Shown here: positions 1 to 11,600 of the stretch, one piece after another
Numbering within the stretch: the stretch's first letter is position 1
How the letters are laid out: each line of letters opens with the position of its first letter
Assembly (NCBI GenBank): GCA_000934455.1
Contig: KN885328.1
Span: 44,944 to 71,817, forward strand
Reading direction: 5' to 3'
DNA length: 26,874 nt
DNA from: Apostichopus parvimensis
Taxonomy: Eukaryota > Echinodermata > Holothuroidea > Aspidochirotida > Stichopodidae
The notes under the pieces: model-generated
The model's input: the letters and a program-made list of their open reading frames with translations, nothing else
Databases searched by the model: none
Told to the model about the DNA's origin: nothing
Program-made: the position numbers and the translations under genes

Positions 1-2460
1 TAAATTCACTATAAAATAAATGAAAACAAATATCCTTTTTGTTTCTTTAGTTTTTCATCTCTGACCAATTAGACTTGACCAATTAGACTTGATGGTTCCT
101 TTGAAATGTTCCAATCGCTATAAGTGTCCTTCTTGACCAAAACTTTTGTATGCAAAATATGGAATCTCCAATAGTCGATCTTTACGTCATTCAAACAGTA
201 TGAATTTTATTATGAAAAAGTAGTGGGCGGGGCTACAGTGCAGTTCCAAAAATGGGCGAGGCCTCTGTATAAATCCAATATGGGCAGGCGTTGCTTCAAT
301 GTAAATCTAACATATCCGTAGTGTAATTCCAAACATGGTGTTAATGTCACATTGTTCATGAATGAATGCTTCCTTTGAAGTAACATACTATGAACTTAAA
401 CAGTCAAAGAGCTGTTTCTTAAAGTAGGTTTAAAAAATAATATTTACACATTCATGTTACACATTCAATATTTTTAATATTTTTAATATTTATTACACAT
501 TCATTTATACACACAATATATTTAATATTTATTACACACTCAATATTTATTACACATTCAAATAAATATTTACACATCCAGTCCTTAGTTAATCTTGCAC
601 TAGGAGGTGACCCAAGCTCGTTGATAACACTTAAATATGCATATTCATATCGTTCGTTATATGAATTGTATTATGAAAAAGTAGTGGGCGGGGCTACAGT
701 GAAATTCCAATATGGGCCTCTGTGTAAAACCAATAAACATGAACGCTGACCGACTTCTGTTTCATCGAAAGGTAAATGAAATGAGAGATACATCCAATGA
801 AAAATTCATGTAAGAGAACGATGGGGGTCATAGCAACCGTAACCAAGTTACAGGGCAGTTATTGTGTGTGGGCGGCAAACGTTGTCAATATTGTGTGGTC
901 AATGTGCACGTTAGCTGGGCCGGTCAAGATTAGTTGCATATGTCACGATGTTAAACCGTTGCGGGACCGCCTAATGCCGACATTGTCATCTCACGGAAGG
1001 AGTATTATTTGTGAACAATTTCCCCTTCCATTGTTCTTATCACACGCCCTCCTTTCGAGGTCAGACTTTTACTACAGTCCCGAAGGGAAATGAGGGCGGT
1101 ATTGGGTAATGAAGAACTTAGAATGCATAGACTCCGGATGTGAGAACTGATTAATTCGCAGATGACATTGCAAGGGTCCTACCTGTACCACGTAAGACTT
1201 GTCACACTGGTTCTGATGTGATGCGTAAGGTTGACATGTAATATACATTAATGAGTAGTCTAATGAGAAGTTGATTTCATATTACATATAAAATACGTGT
1301 GTTCTTTATTGTGTCTTCTGCCGCGCATCCAGTTATTTTTTATTATTATCGATAGGCCTATATTTCCACTTTTGTTTTTATTTACAGCCAACTTACATTA
1401 CTCCTATCCAAAATAATGGTACTAACAAGCTTTAGTACATGGACTATTGCTTAGGGGGTTACCAATTTCTGTATCAAATAACATATTTTAACATTTAAAG
1501 ACATGCTAACTATATATTATCAACATGTCATTTACTGATTTAATTGTACCAAGTACAATGTTAATGTTCTTACTATAATTTTATTCTACCTATTGAATGT
1601 TTTTTCTCACATTGAGAAACAGAGCGGACCCTACGATTTGTTTTGTTGTTGATGAGCCGTTGCTAGCAAAAGGATTTTAACCAACGAAGTCTTCGGCTTT
1701 GAGTACAGTGTGTATGTATGTTGCCGTGTTCGACGAATCCAGCCGTAATAGTAATTACCGACTTTGCGTTATAGTCATTGCCTACTTTGCAACCGCGACC
1801 CCCCTCACAAGTTTGCAAGGTCGGTAAGAGTGACTCAATGATGTCATACCTGACTGCTCAGCTGGTAGATCTCAAAAATAGTTAATAAATATTGAATAGG
1901 AGAAAAATATTATTTCGAGTGTCATATATATATATATATATTTATTTACAGTCCTATATCATAGTTTATATAAAAGTAGCAATATATATGGAAAGACCTG
2001 CTTTCAAATTCCAGTTATGTATATTTTAATCTTAAATGGACGTGGCTTGTACTTTTACAACTTAGTATATACATGATTTCCAAACTTGAAAGAGCTTCGC
2101 GTATAGCAACAATTATCTATAATCTATTTATATACATAATTTAAAAATATAAAACAATGGGATAATCAGGTAAGCATCAACTAGCTCTCTCACGGTGGAC
2201 TGGAGGAATGAGGATGTTCATTTACCGTCAAGATCTGTGATTGGTTTTCCAGAATATGCAAATGTTTATTACGGTATATTGATTCTCATTAGTGGATAGG
2301 GGGCGATAGAGTGTTTCAGGGTGCGGGGTACTTCAGACATTGGTGAATCTATTAAAGCATAGAAACAATGTCTCTACCAATGAACTGATTGTATCAAACT
2401 GCTTTAGTATGTAGAGCAGACGGTAATGGTCCACTTGGATTGCCGTAGTCTGCTATTCGA
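1..2460. other. 3' flank of the ANTXR-like gene, no recognised gene
   Basis: Holds the direct repeat pair, an AT-rich tract (440-580) and a (TA)n run at about 1925-1943. A plus-strand open frame at 797-1093 (98 codons) has no recognisable domain, no clear start context and no splice partner, so I do not call it a gene. The GC-richer stretch 800-1110 could be part of an old mobile element. Confidence 0.5.
199..735 (+). repeat. Pair of direct repeats sharing a GC-rich block
   Basis: About 75-80 bases at 199-280 recur at 660-735. Both contain TATTATGAAAAAGTAGTGGG and GCGGGGCTACAGTG, followed by diverged ATTCCAA, ATGGGC and CCTCTGT segments. The spacer is AT-rich, with repeats of TTACACATTCA and AATATTT at 440-580. 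Origin unknown; possibly two copies or ends of an undescribed repeat. Confidence 0.7.
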
Positions 2461-2484
2461 TGAGAAACTTCAGGATTAGTGGTT

Positions 2485-2490
2485 TTTATT
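2485..2490 (-). terminator. Polyadenylation signal AATAAA for the ANTXR-like gene
   Basis: Canonical AATAAA on the minus strand, 165 bases past the stop, implying cleavage around 2460-2475 and a 3' UTR of roughly 190 bases. A variant ATTAAA at 2582-2587 could give a shorter 3' UTR. Confidence 0.55.
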
Positions 2491-2654
2491 TTGCATAGTG
2501 ACAAATTTGGCCAAATGAATATATTCCCATCACTCCAGTTGCTTGTTCCAGTATACAAATTTCATAATTATTCTCCATTTGTTTAATGAATCTTGGTCTT
2601 CTTTCTTGAAAGTCATTCGAGGAATGTCGTTCTGTTCAAGATATGAATCGCTCA

Positions 2655-2684
2655 TTATACACGTTTGAAGCTGCAACATCGACC
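2655..2684 (-). CDS. ANTXR: ANTXR-like exon 15: last nine residues and stop
   Basis: The acceptor TTTTTTCAG precedes GRCCSFKRV and TAA (2657-2655). The GRC..F.RV ending directly after RPQPGDK matches the family. The product ends here, without the long proline-rich extension of the longest ANTXR1 isoform. Confidence 0.88.
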   Translation of the reverse strand, partial: GRCCSFKRV

Positions 2685-5600
2685 CTGAAAAAAGAGTGAA
2701 TATCATGTTTGTTTTTATTGATTTATATCAATTTAAATATTGATGTAATGCCAACTTATTCTTTCCGTAAGAAAATATACATTTTAATCTCGAGTAAGAG
2801 ATACTAAGAGATACATTATAGCAGGCTATATCGATTGACAACCTAACCAAAACCCCAAACTTTATATCTCGGTTCCTGAAAAAGTTTTTATAACAACGAT
2901 CCGTAGTAAACTAAATATGTTTATTAGTATATATCCATTAATGAACACTAATGAATATGTTTATTAGTAATATCCATTAATAAGCAAGAATAAAGAATGA
3001 AGGAAATCATCAATATACCTTATCACCTGGCTGCGGTCGCATCAGAGATAATCTGTCATAAAAAGACCTAAATGGTGCCAATATCTTCGAAAATGTTTCC
3101 TGTGAAATGGAAAATATTATTTACGTTACATTAATATCTCCTGGAAAGTATAAATAATACTCAGTGAATGAATTGAATGTAGTGTATGGTAAGTTTTCAT
3201 GTTACTGACAAATACTTCGTGGTTATAACATATTTTATTTAGCCGGTATAGGGCTTTATGAGTTCCATATATACATGGCAAGTACGGCTCCAAACTAGAG
3301 TCAATAACGTTATGTTGTGTGCATGGGGGAAGGGGTGCAGTTCATGTACGTACAAACTCCACAATGGTGGCAATACCCCATTCCCCCATCCTTCATTATA
3401 CCACTTCCCATCCCTCCTTCATTATACCCCTTTCCCCTCCCTCCTTCATTATACCCCTTTCCCCTCCCTCCTTCATTATACCCCTTCCCCCTCCCTCCTT
3501 CATTATACCCAAACCCCCTGATGTTGTGAATGTTCAGTACTATGATTTCATACTTTTGAGCAAACACTCCATTGTACATATTCGTGTGTGATAACCTATC
3601 GCTTACCGAGATCCACGAACAACAGCCTTTCTTCTTCGGCGCAGGTGGAAGTGGAGGTAAGGGTGGGGCTCTAGTAGGGCTAGGTGTTGGGGACCTCTCT
3701 GGAACCATCTCACCCTGCGTTTCAATGGCTATCACCCCAACGACTGATGCCTGTTTGCCTCTCTCCAAGTGAAGGGCAGCTTCTGTATTACCCGATGTTC
3801 CCCATCGAACCTAGAAACACAGAAAATGATACCTTGAATGAATTCAATAAATAATCGATTATTCCCGTATCTATATATATACCATTTATAACGAAGCATG
3901 TTTATGATGTTCCTTTATCATTAATGGACCTATGTATTCTGACCAATTTATCCCTCATAAAAGTATAGAAGTTCATTCATGTAAAATCGCTGCATAACTA
4001 ATGTACCCAACCTAATAGTGTCGTTAGAAATAAATAGAATAAAATGACAGTAACTAAAGTTAATTTGTTGGTAATCTTTACTTTGGTAACAGATTTAGAC
4101 TAGAGGAGCAACTAAGGAAATTGTAGATGTTAATTGATTACAATTAGTGACTGGATTTAGACGAGAACCGGCCCCCTTTCTCCATGTATACTAATTTTGG
4201 ATCGAACATTAGAGTACCCCTTCTCCCCCTATCCCTTCGCTCTATTAACCCCTCTCCTAGTCCCTCTCCCCTAACCCACATTTTTGCACAGCATAATTGA
4301 CTTCCGAAGACTACATTCCATTCTTGAGGGGGAAAAAGGACCATGTGCCATCCGCAGATCGTTGCAAATATCACTTAATATTAGTTACATGACCAATAGC
4401 AATTACTGTGTAACGGCGATTAATGATTAATTGGCTATACTTAAATAATCCCCACTAACTGGGAGAAACACGGAGAATGAGAACCTCCAAGAAAGTAATT
4501 TCCAAGAACTTCCAGCAAAACTGATATTTATCAAATTGACGGAGGTCAATACTGACGACCTTTAAAAATGCAGAAATATTGTAGCACGTACCTGTACTGG
4601 TCTAATTCCTCCAGCTCCAACACCCCCTATAAGTGACACGTCTACCTTAGGCCAACTCTTCACTTTAGAGGGGCCAGGGACCAGTTTGGGTGTCTCTGGT
4701 TTCGGTGGTGGAGGTGCAGGCTTTAGTACCGGTGGAGGCGGCGCCGGGGCCACTGGTTTATCTTTTAAAACAACCTGTATTAAAAAATAAAACATGCATT
4801 CATACAATTATATATAAACAGGAGTTCACACGACCAGAGTATTAGTTTATGAAAAAATATCGTGATACTCCTCACATCCATCGCAAATGCTTTCACCCCT
4901 TCCCGTCCCTCCTCTATACCTTTCCACATCTCGAGTTGGATACCCACCCCATCCAAACTTTCTTGTTACATTCTACAGGTCATGTTAGTTATGACAGTAA
5001 CTTACAGCGCAAAAGAGCAGGTTCCAAAACCACCACAGTAGAAAGAGTCCAAGCAGAAGCAAGCCTCCCAGTAGTCCAAGAATGATAGGCAAGACATTAG
5101 GCTGTACATGGAAAGAAAATCAAAGAGTACTTCAAAGAAGCCGTCATATATTTCTGTTATATAGTACAATCTCTGTAAAGCTCATAGTTTTGTGCTCAAT
5201 CTGCAGATTAAAGTATGCCTCACTAATAAAAAAATATTAATTAATGTAATCCTCACGAATAAACAAATATTAAATAAAGTAATCCTCACTAGTAAACAAA
5301 TAGTAATAAATTAATCCTCACTACTCAACAAATATTAATAAAGTGATCCTCGCTAGTAAACAAATAGTAATAAAGTGATCCTCACTAATGAACAAATATA
5401 AATAAAGTAATCCTCACTAATAAACAAATATTAATTAAAGTAATCCTCACTAATAAACAAATATTAATTAAAGTAATTTTCACTAATAACAAAATTATGA
5501 GAGGCGGTTCTGAAGTGATTACTTGGTTTGATGGAAAAGGGATGTAGCACACTTTTGAAACTGTATGGGATGAAGCAGACTTTAGGGTCCATTAACGGGT

Positions 5601-8600
5601 TCAGATTTGGTTTATCAATATCAATGTTATCTTGCAAACACGATGAAGATTTTATGCGGCCCCTTTGACCTTCTGGTATAGTTACGGGCATTTATGATGA
5701 TGGTGTCTTAATTACTTGTAAACAGTTACAATAAACACACACAATCCATCCATTCATCCATATAAATAAGGTAACACGAGAGGTTGTTTCTTACCGGTGG
5801 TGGGGGCGTACAATCCATGGCGGAGATAGTAACATTACTAGACACAAATGATATATTGTTAACGGAAACTTGGACTTCAACAAACCTAAACAGAATAGAA
5901 AAATTGATCAGTACAATACATGGCCAATATTTGATATAGTCAATAATATACCTATCGAAGATTCGATATAATCAATACTATACCTATCAAAGATTCGATA
6001 TAATCAATACTATACCTATCGAATATGCGATATAATCAATACTACCTATCGAATATTCTATATGATCAATACTACATGAAGGATGTTAAATATAATCAAT
6101 ACCCCTGGCTGATATTCCATATAGTCAAATCAGTCGATTTGTCGAAACAAATCAACGCCGTCTCCCACCCCTCTCCCACCCTCAGCTCTTCTTTAAGCTA
6201 CTTGCATACTATTTTTCAGGTTTCCCCGAGGCATTTCTTCATTTATGGTGTGATAAACTTATGAAGCGATACAAAGGGATGTTGGGTGGAACTACTTGAC
6301 AGCTTTTGCGGGTATCAGTATGGAATGCATTGTGAGTTTGTTATTAGAAGGAAAATCAGTTACCTGCCACAGCAAATATTAATTCTAATCCTTGTCGAAC
6401 AACTAAAATTACAGATAGATTAAGCCGTAAAAAGATTTGAATATTGTTGTTGTTGTTGTGCTTTGAGCTGGGGGGGGGGGGGGTGTGTGATATCTAATAA
6501 CGAAACGACATCAGCTGTTTGTTGAAAGAAGACGGAAACATATCAAGTTTAGCTGCCAAATCTTCAGTTTTAGTTGTAACTTTTAGTTTATCCTGCAATA
6601 CTTACTCTCCTAGGGGAATCAAGGGAGACTCACAAAGCAGCTCAGTAGAAGTCACCACATATGGCTGAACACCTGTTAATATATAAAAATATGAAATAAC
6701 ACTAAGAAATTAATTTTACCAGCAACAAACACAAAAAACAACAAACATATATTTAAGATATATTCAAAGTGCGTTTTTTCTTTGTCTGTTGCTTAATAAG
6801 AGTGTAATTCAGAGTTATATCCTATTGTCTGTTGATATCGTGCAAAACATGTTTTTTTTTTTATAAATGCATGGTTTATCTTATCAATGCATGGTTTATC
6901 TTATCAATGCATGGTTTATCTTATCAATGCATGGTCTATCTTATCAATGCATGGTTTATCATGGTTTATCTTATCAATGCATGGTTTATCTTATCAATGC
7001 ATGGTTTATCTTATCAATGCATGGTTTATCTTATCAATGCATGGTTTATCTTATCAATGCATGGTTTATCTTATCAATGCATGGTTTATCTTATCAATGC
7101 ATGGTTTATCTTATCAAAACATCGTTTATTTTATCAATGCATGGTTTATCTTATCAATGCATGGTTTATCTAATCAATGCATGGTTTATCTAATCAATGC
7201 ATGGTTTATATTATCAATGCATGGTTTATATTATCAATGCATGGAAAAATGGTGAATGCAACGTATTCGTAAATTTTTCTTATTGGTAAATATCATAAAA
7301 CATCCCAACAGCGAAATCATAACAGATAATATAAAGGAGGGAAGGGTGGGGAGGTAGACAATGAATGGGGGGGGGGGAGGATTGAAGGAGGGTGAGGGAG
7401 GATAGGGAAGGAAAGAAATGAGCGGTGAGATGACGCTCGTCATGTGTGTGAAAGTGCATCTTAAAAGCATATTTAATTTAATTGATTTAAATTAATTTAA
7501 TGTAATTAATTTAATTTAATTTAATTGATAAACTTACGGTGCTCTGTGTTATTCAGTTTAAAGTTACAGTAGACCAGCTTAGTATCAAACGTCTTGTCAA
7601 ATCCGTTGCCAGATATAGACACGTTAATAGCATCTGTTAGGGTGAAAATAGACTACCATGGTTACTGTTGCCATGGTTACCTTTTGGTCATGATGAACTT
7701 TGTATAATGATAGAACAAGGGTGCACATTGAATTGTCATACGAGCATAGACTCTATAGAATGAGCACTTAGAAAATGGAGAGAAAAACAAATATGTAAGT
7801 TTAAATCCCTTCGCAGACAGGAAATATTATTATAAGGCAAATATAAGAGGGGTGGGGTTGTCATTTTTGAATCCAGGGTAAAGCTAACACTCGGATAAAA
7901 TAAATTGGTATGCGGTGCACAGGCAAACGAGGACCAGAGTAAGGAAGCCGATAATGGTCACTTACAATCGGTTTCTTGTACTCGATAAAGCGTGGAATTG
8001 AAAGGTTTCTTTACAAACTCCAGTTATTTTGGTTACCATATATAACTGCTTGAATCACTCGTTAAGAAAAATATAAATGTGTAGCCTTGACAATGTTCCT
8101 TACCATTAGCGCAAACTTCATCCGGTGTGACGGAGAGGACTTCGACACAGGAAGTGTTAACAATCTAGAACAAAAGAAATTAAGGAATGTCACAATCAAA
8201 TGAGGCAGAGAGTAAACGAAAATTAAAAACAAAACAAAACCAAAACCGGTAAGGGGGGGGGGGGCGAGAATTAACAATAGGTAAACAAGGGCCATCCCTC
8301 AGTTGACTCCCGTGGTATCCATGCATGATCAAGTTGAATAATAAATGTTCATAGACGGACACATAGAACACCGATTCAAATGGGTTTTTTTAAAACTTTC
8401 TAAACGTGGTGTGCGCACAGAGAGATCATCACAGATTAAAATATGTGTGTATGGAGGGGGAGGGGCTTGGAAGCGATTGAAGTAATATTCCGGTTGTAGT
8501 TGAACTATCTATTGTAGCTTAGATAGCCGAATTGTGTAAATAAAACTAAATACTACGGGGCGCCTGTTATATATAAGGCACGGGTTACTATGTCATTGTT

Positions 8601-11600
8601 TTTATGTAGGTCAGTTTAACAATGAATGCAGTTATAGTTACTTTATTTTATGTTCTGGTATGAACTGTTTCATAGGATTAAGATTGCATCTTACCTTAGC
8701 TATAATAGATTCTAAATCATCAAATGTATCGCCTTTGAATATGTGAGTCTCTGATGGAGGATTGGCCACGCCCAAAAGATCATCTATTTGTGACTGGCCC
8801 ACACGGACTGCCATTACTGTACTTCCATAAGATCTGGCTACATCTGCCTGGAGAGAAAATATTATTAATGGTAAATATCCGTCATAAAAGACTTTACCCC
8901 TATATGGCTCTTCCGAACCAGGGCGGGGAGATGGAGAGGTTAAGGGATAGGCAGACAGAAGAAGAGAGGGCAGAGGTTGGGAGAGGGCCGCCAGTTTTCC
9001 TCTGTTTTCGTAAGAGATTCAAGGAGGATTTAATTCCCCGTGCAATTTTAAAGTCACTAGAGACACTCACAATAAAAAGAAAATGTTGGGTGACATGGTT
9101 TTCGCCAACCTCCTACCGCACAAAGAAACAAATAACACACATGGATTCAAACATTAAAGGCAGTGAAGACTCGCGCACAAAGAAACGTCCGATGCCCGGT
9201 AATCTGACCTAGTTTCGAATGAGGTGTAACAGAAGTGTTAGACACCACCATCGATCCCAGAAAATACACACACAGCTTACTACCTTCGGTAATTAGACAC
9301 TAGTGTACAATCAAATACATGCAGCTACGGTCAATACCCACAACACAGTGTACATAGCAGCGTGGACATCTCAGGTCCAGATAAAGATAACAAGGTATAA
9401 CGTTTCCATTACTGTCTGCATTTTGTAGCGACAAGAAGAAAACTTCACTTGCAAGCAACGGAAAGTTAACTTTTTTTCAGAGGGCGACACATGGTTTGGG
9501 GGGAGTCTTCAATGCCTTTAACCCGAAGGGCGTACGAACAGGTACACTGAGAAGGGCAGCTTCACCCACTTTTAAAAAGGGGGGGGGTGGACTAGGCCTA
9601 TGTTTCTTCCCTTTCACTCAACTAGAGTTGTTTTTCTCGGCAGTATTAGATCATTCAGCTGATTCCTCTGTCTTATTATAAAGAGGCACTCGTGAACTTT
9701 CCTGACTAATCTTCCATTTCAAGTTTGACAAGAAATGAATAATGAATAACTGAGTATTGAACAGGTTACCATGAACATTTTTTTCTACACATTTAGGCAA
9801 AAAAAGGCGAAACAAGTCAACATTTCAAGATACAGAGTCGAATTTCAAAACAAACAAAACGAAATTCTGAGCAAAAACTCAAAATTTCAGGAACACTTTA
9901 GTTTCAGAGAATAGAAATTTCCCATGCAACTGTAAACAGGGTAAATAGTTGCTTTTAGTTCAAATTAAACAAGAAAAAGGAGAGGGTGTATCCTATCAAG
10001 CTTAGGCCTATAGATTTGAGCTTTATACTTTAAAATATTTTCAATGTGTTAGGTTAAAAGGGTAGTACAGAATGAGAGAAAACTAAAGATATTTTCGATA
10101 CCTACCTCGACCACTGATTCGTCTTTGTCATTTCCAATAACTCCATCAGTAAGAGTTATTATGACACTCGCGGAATCACCCCCTGTAAAACATAAATATG
10201 AAAAATGTATCATCACACTCACGGAATCACCCCCTGTACAACACAAATATGAAAAATGCGATAACTGGTCCTAACTTGCTTAAATCATTCATATTCCTTG
10301 CAGCAAATGTCACCATAAGTCAGCAATAATAGCTATACGTGACTTCATTTCGCATACCTAAAGGTTACCTATCCAGACTACTATCGGCTATCAAGTATTT
10401 GTAATAACTGCTACGAACGCAGATGGCTTCATGTTGAACTTTCATAATTAATAATAATATTCCATAAAATATTGATATTGACTGATACTCGTTAATACGT
10501 TTCTATGAGACTTTCCTTGCAGCTATATAGGCGCATATACGTAAGTTGACAACTAATCATAAATACACATTCATTACAGGGACGAGTGGAGGGCTGCAGA
10601 ATAAAATGAGGCTGTGTTAGCAAAAAAATACAGGTCTCTATTCGGAAGAAGGAAAGTTGTTTTAATATTAAGAAGGGAGGATAGGAGGATCAAATATATT
10701 AATAGCATTTCGCAGCAGTATAATTATATTTCAAGTAAGTTTGCGATCATGACGTATTAATCGCCCTTCTCCTCCCCCCTCACAACCCCTCAACCACCTT
10801 TCCTCCCCTATCCCCCCTCTTCCTTTCTCTTTCCCATATTCCTTTCACCCTTCTACCTTTACCCTCTCAATATTTACCCTTCTCCTCATCCGGGAATGCC
10901 TCCTGTGCCCAGGCTGATATAATATGTATAATGATCATTGCCTCACGACCTTTTATTTTTATAGGTAAAAAGGATTCAATCAAAATACTGCGCAGATGCA
11001 AACACGTGACACATGAACTATGATGCGGTTTTAGTGTATGTTTTGTTGAGGAGATAAACGTGTATGTGTGTGTTGGGGGGGGGGGAGCAATAATTTATGG
11101 AGAATTCAAAATTACACCAGTGGGTGATACCATGTTCCGTTCATGAGTTACAGACCTTTATATTACGTCCTTGATAGCGCCACCATTTAAGTTCTCTTGG
11201 ATCGTAGTGCAAAGTAGTGCAGAGTAAACGGCAGGTACTATAATAAATGCTTATATTTCTGCATTGGGAACTTTGCCATCATCCCCCCCCCCCCCCTCTG
11301 GTTACGCCACTACATCCTTAAATCCGATTCCCATTGAAAAGAGGTTTGTATTTGGAAATTTTGCAAATTCATTCCATGAGTCATACTGATTTCAGCTTTT
11401 ATTTCAGTTCAGTTCTTTGTACCCCATTCCTACCTGAAGAATGCAAGGTTGGCACATCCATTATCGTCTAGAAATTCGTTGGAACAAAATAGTAAACGCA
11501 CCAGTGCACGATCACAATAGGGTGTTGGGGTGTAGGTTAAATAATATTTATGGCTTGTATTAATAATGCATATTATTGAGCAAACTCTGCTAGATATTTT

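Noticed and set aside
797-1093. 98-codon plus-strand open frame in the 3' flank
   Set aside because: No recognisable domain, repeats or splice context; length is within chance for this sequence.
3258-3591. Several overlapping proline/serine-rich open frames, both strands
   Set aside because: They come from the 27-bp minisatellite whose length is a multiple of three; no gene structure supports them.
5218-5490. CRISPR-like array (regular about 33-bp repeats)
   Set aside because: Repeats are contiguous with no unique spacers and lie in an animal gene intron; it is a minisatellite.
6832-7255. Three overlapping plus-strand proteins with a repeated HGLSYQCMVYLINAWF motif
   Set aside because: All are translations of the same 20-bp DNA repeat in shifted frames, within an intron of the ANTXR-like gene.
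11284-11316. Possible hAT end (TCTGGTTACGCCACTAC next to a C run)
   Set aside because: No matching inverted partner or target duplication found nearby; at best a fragment.
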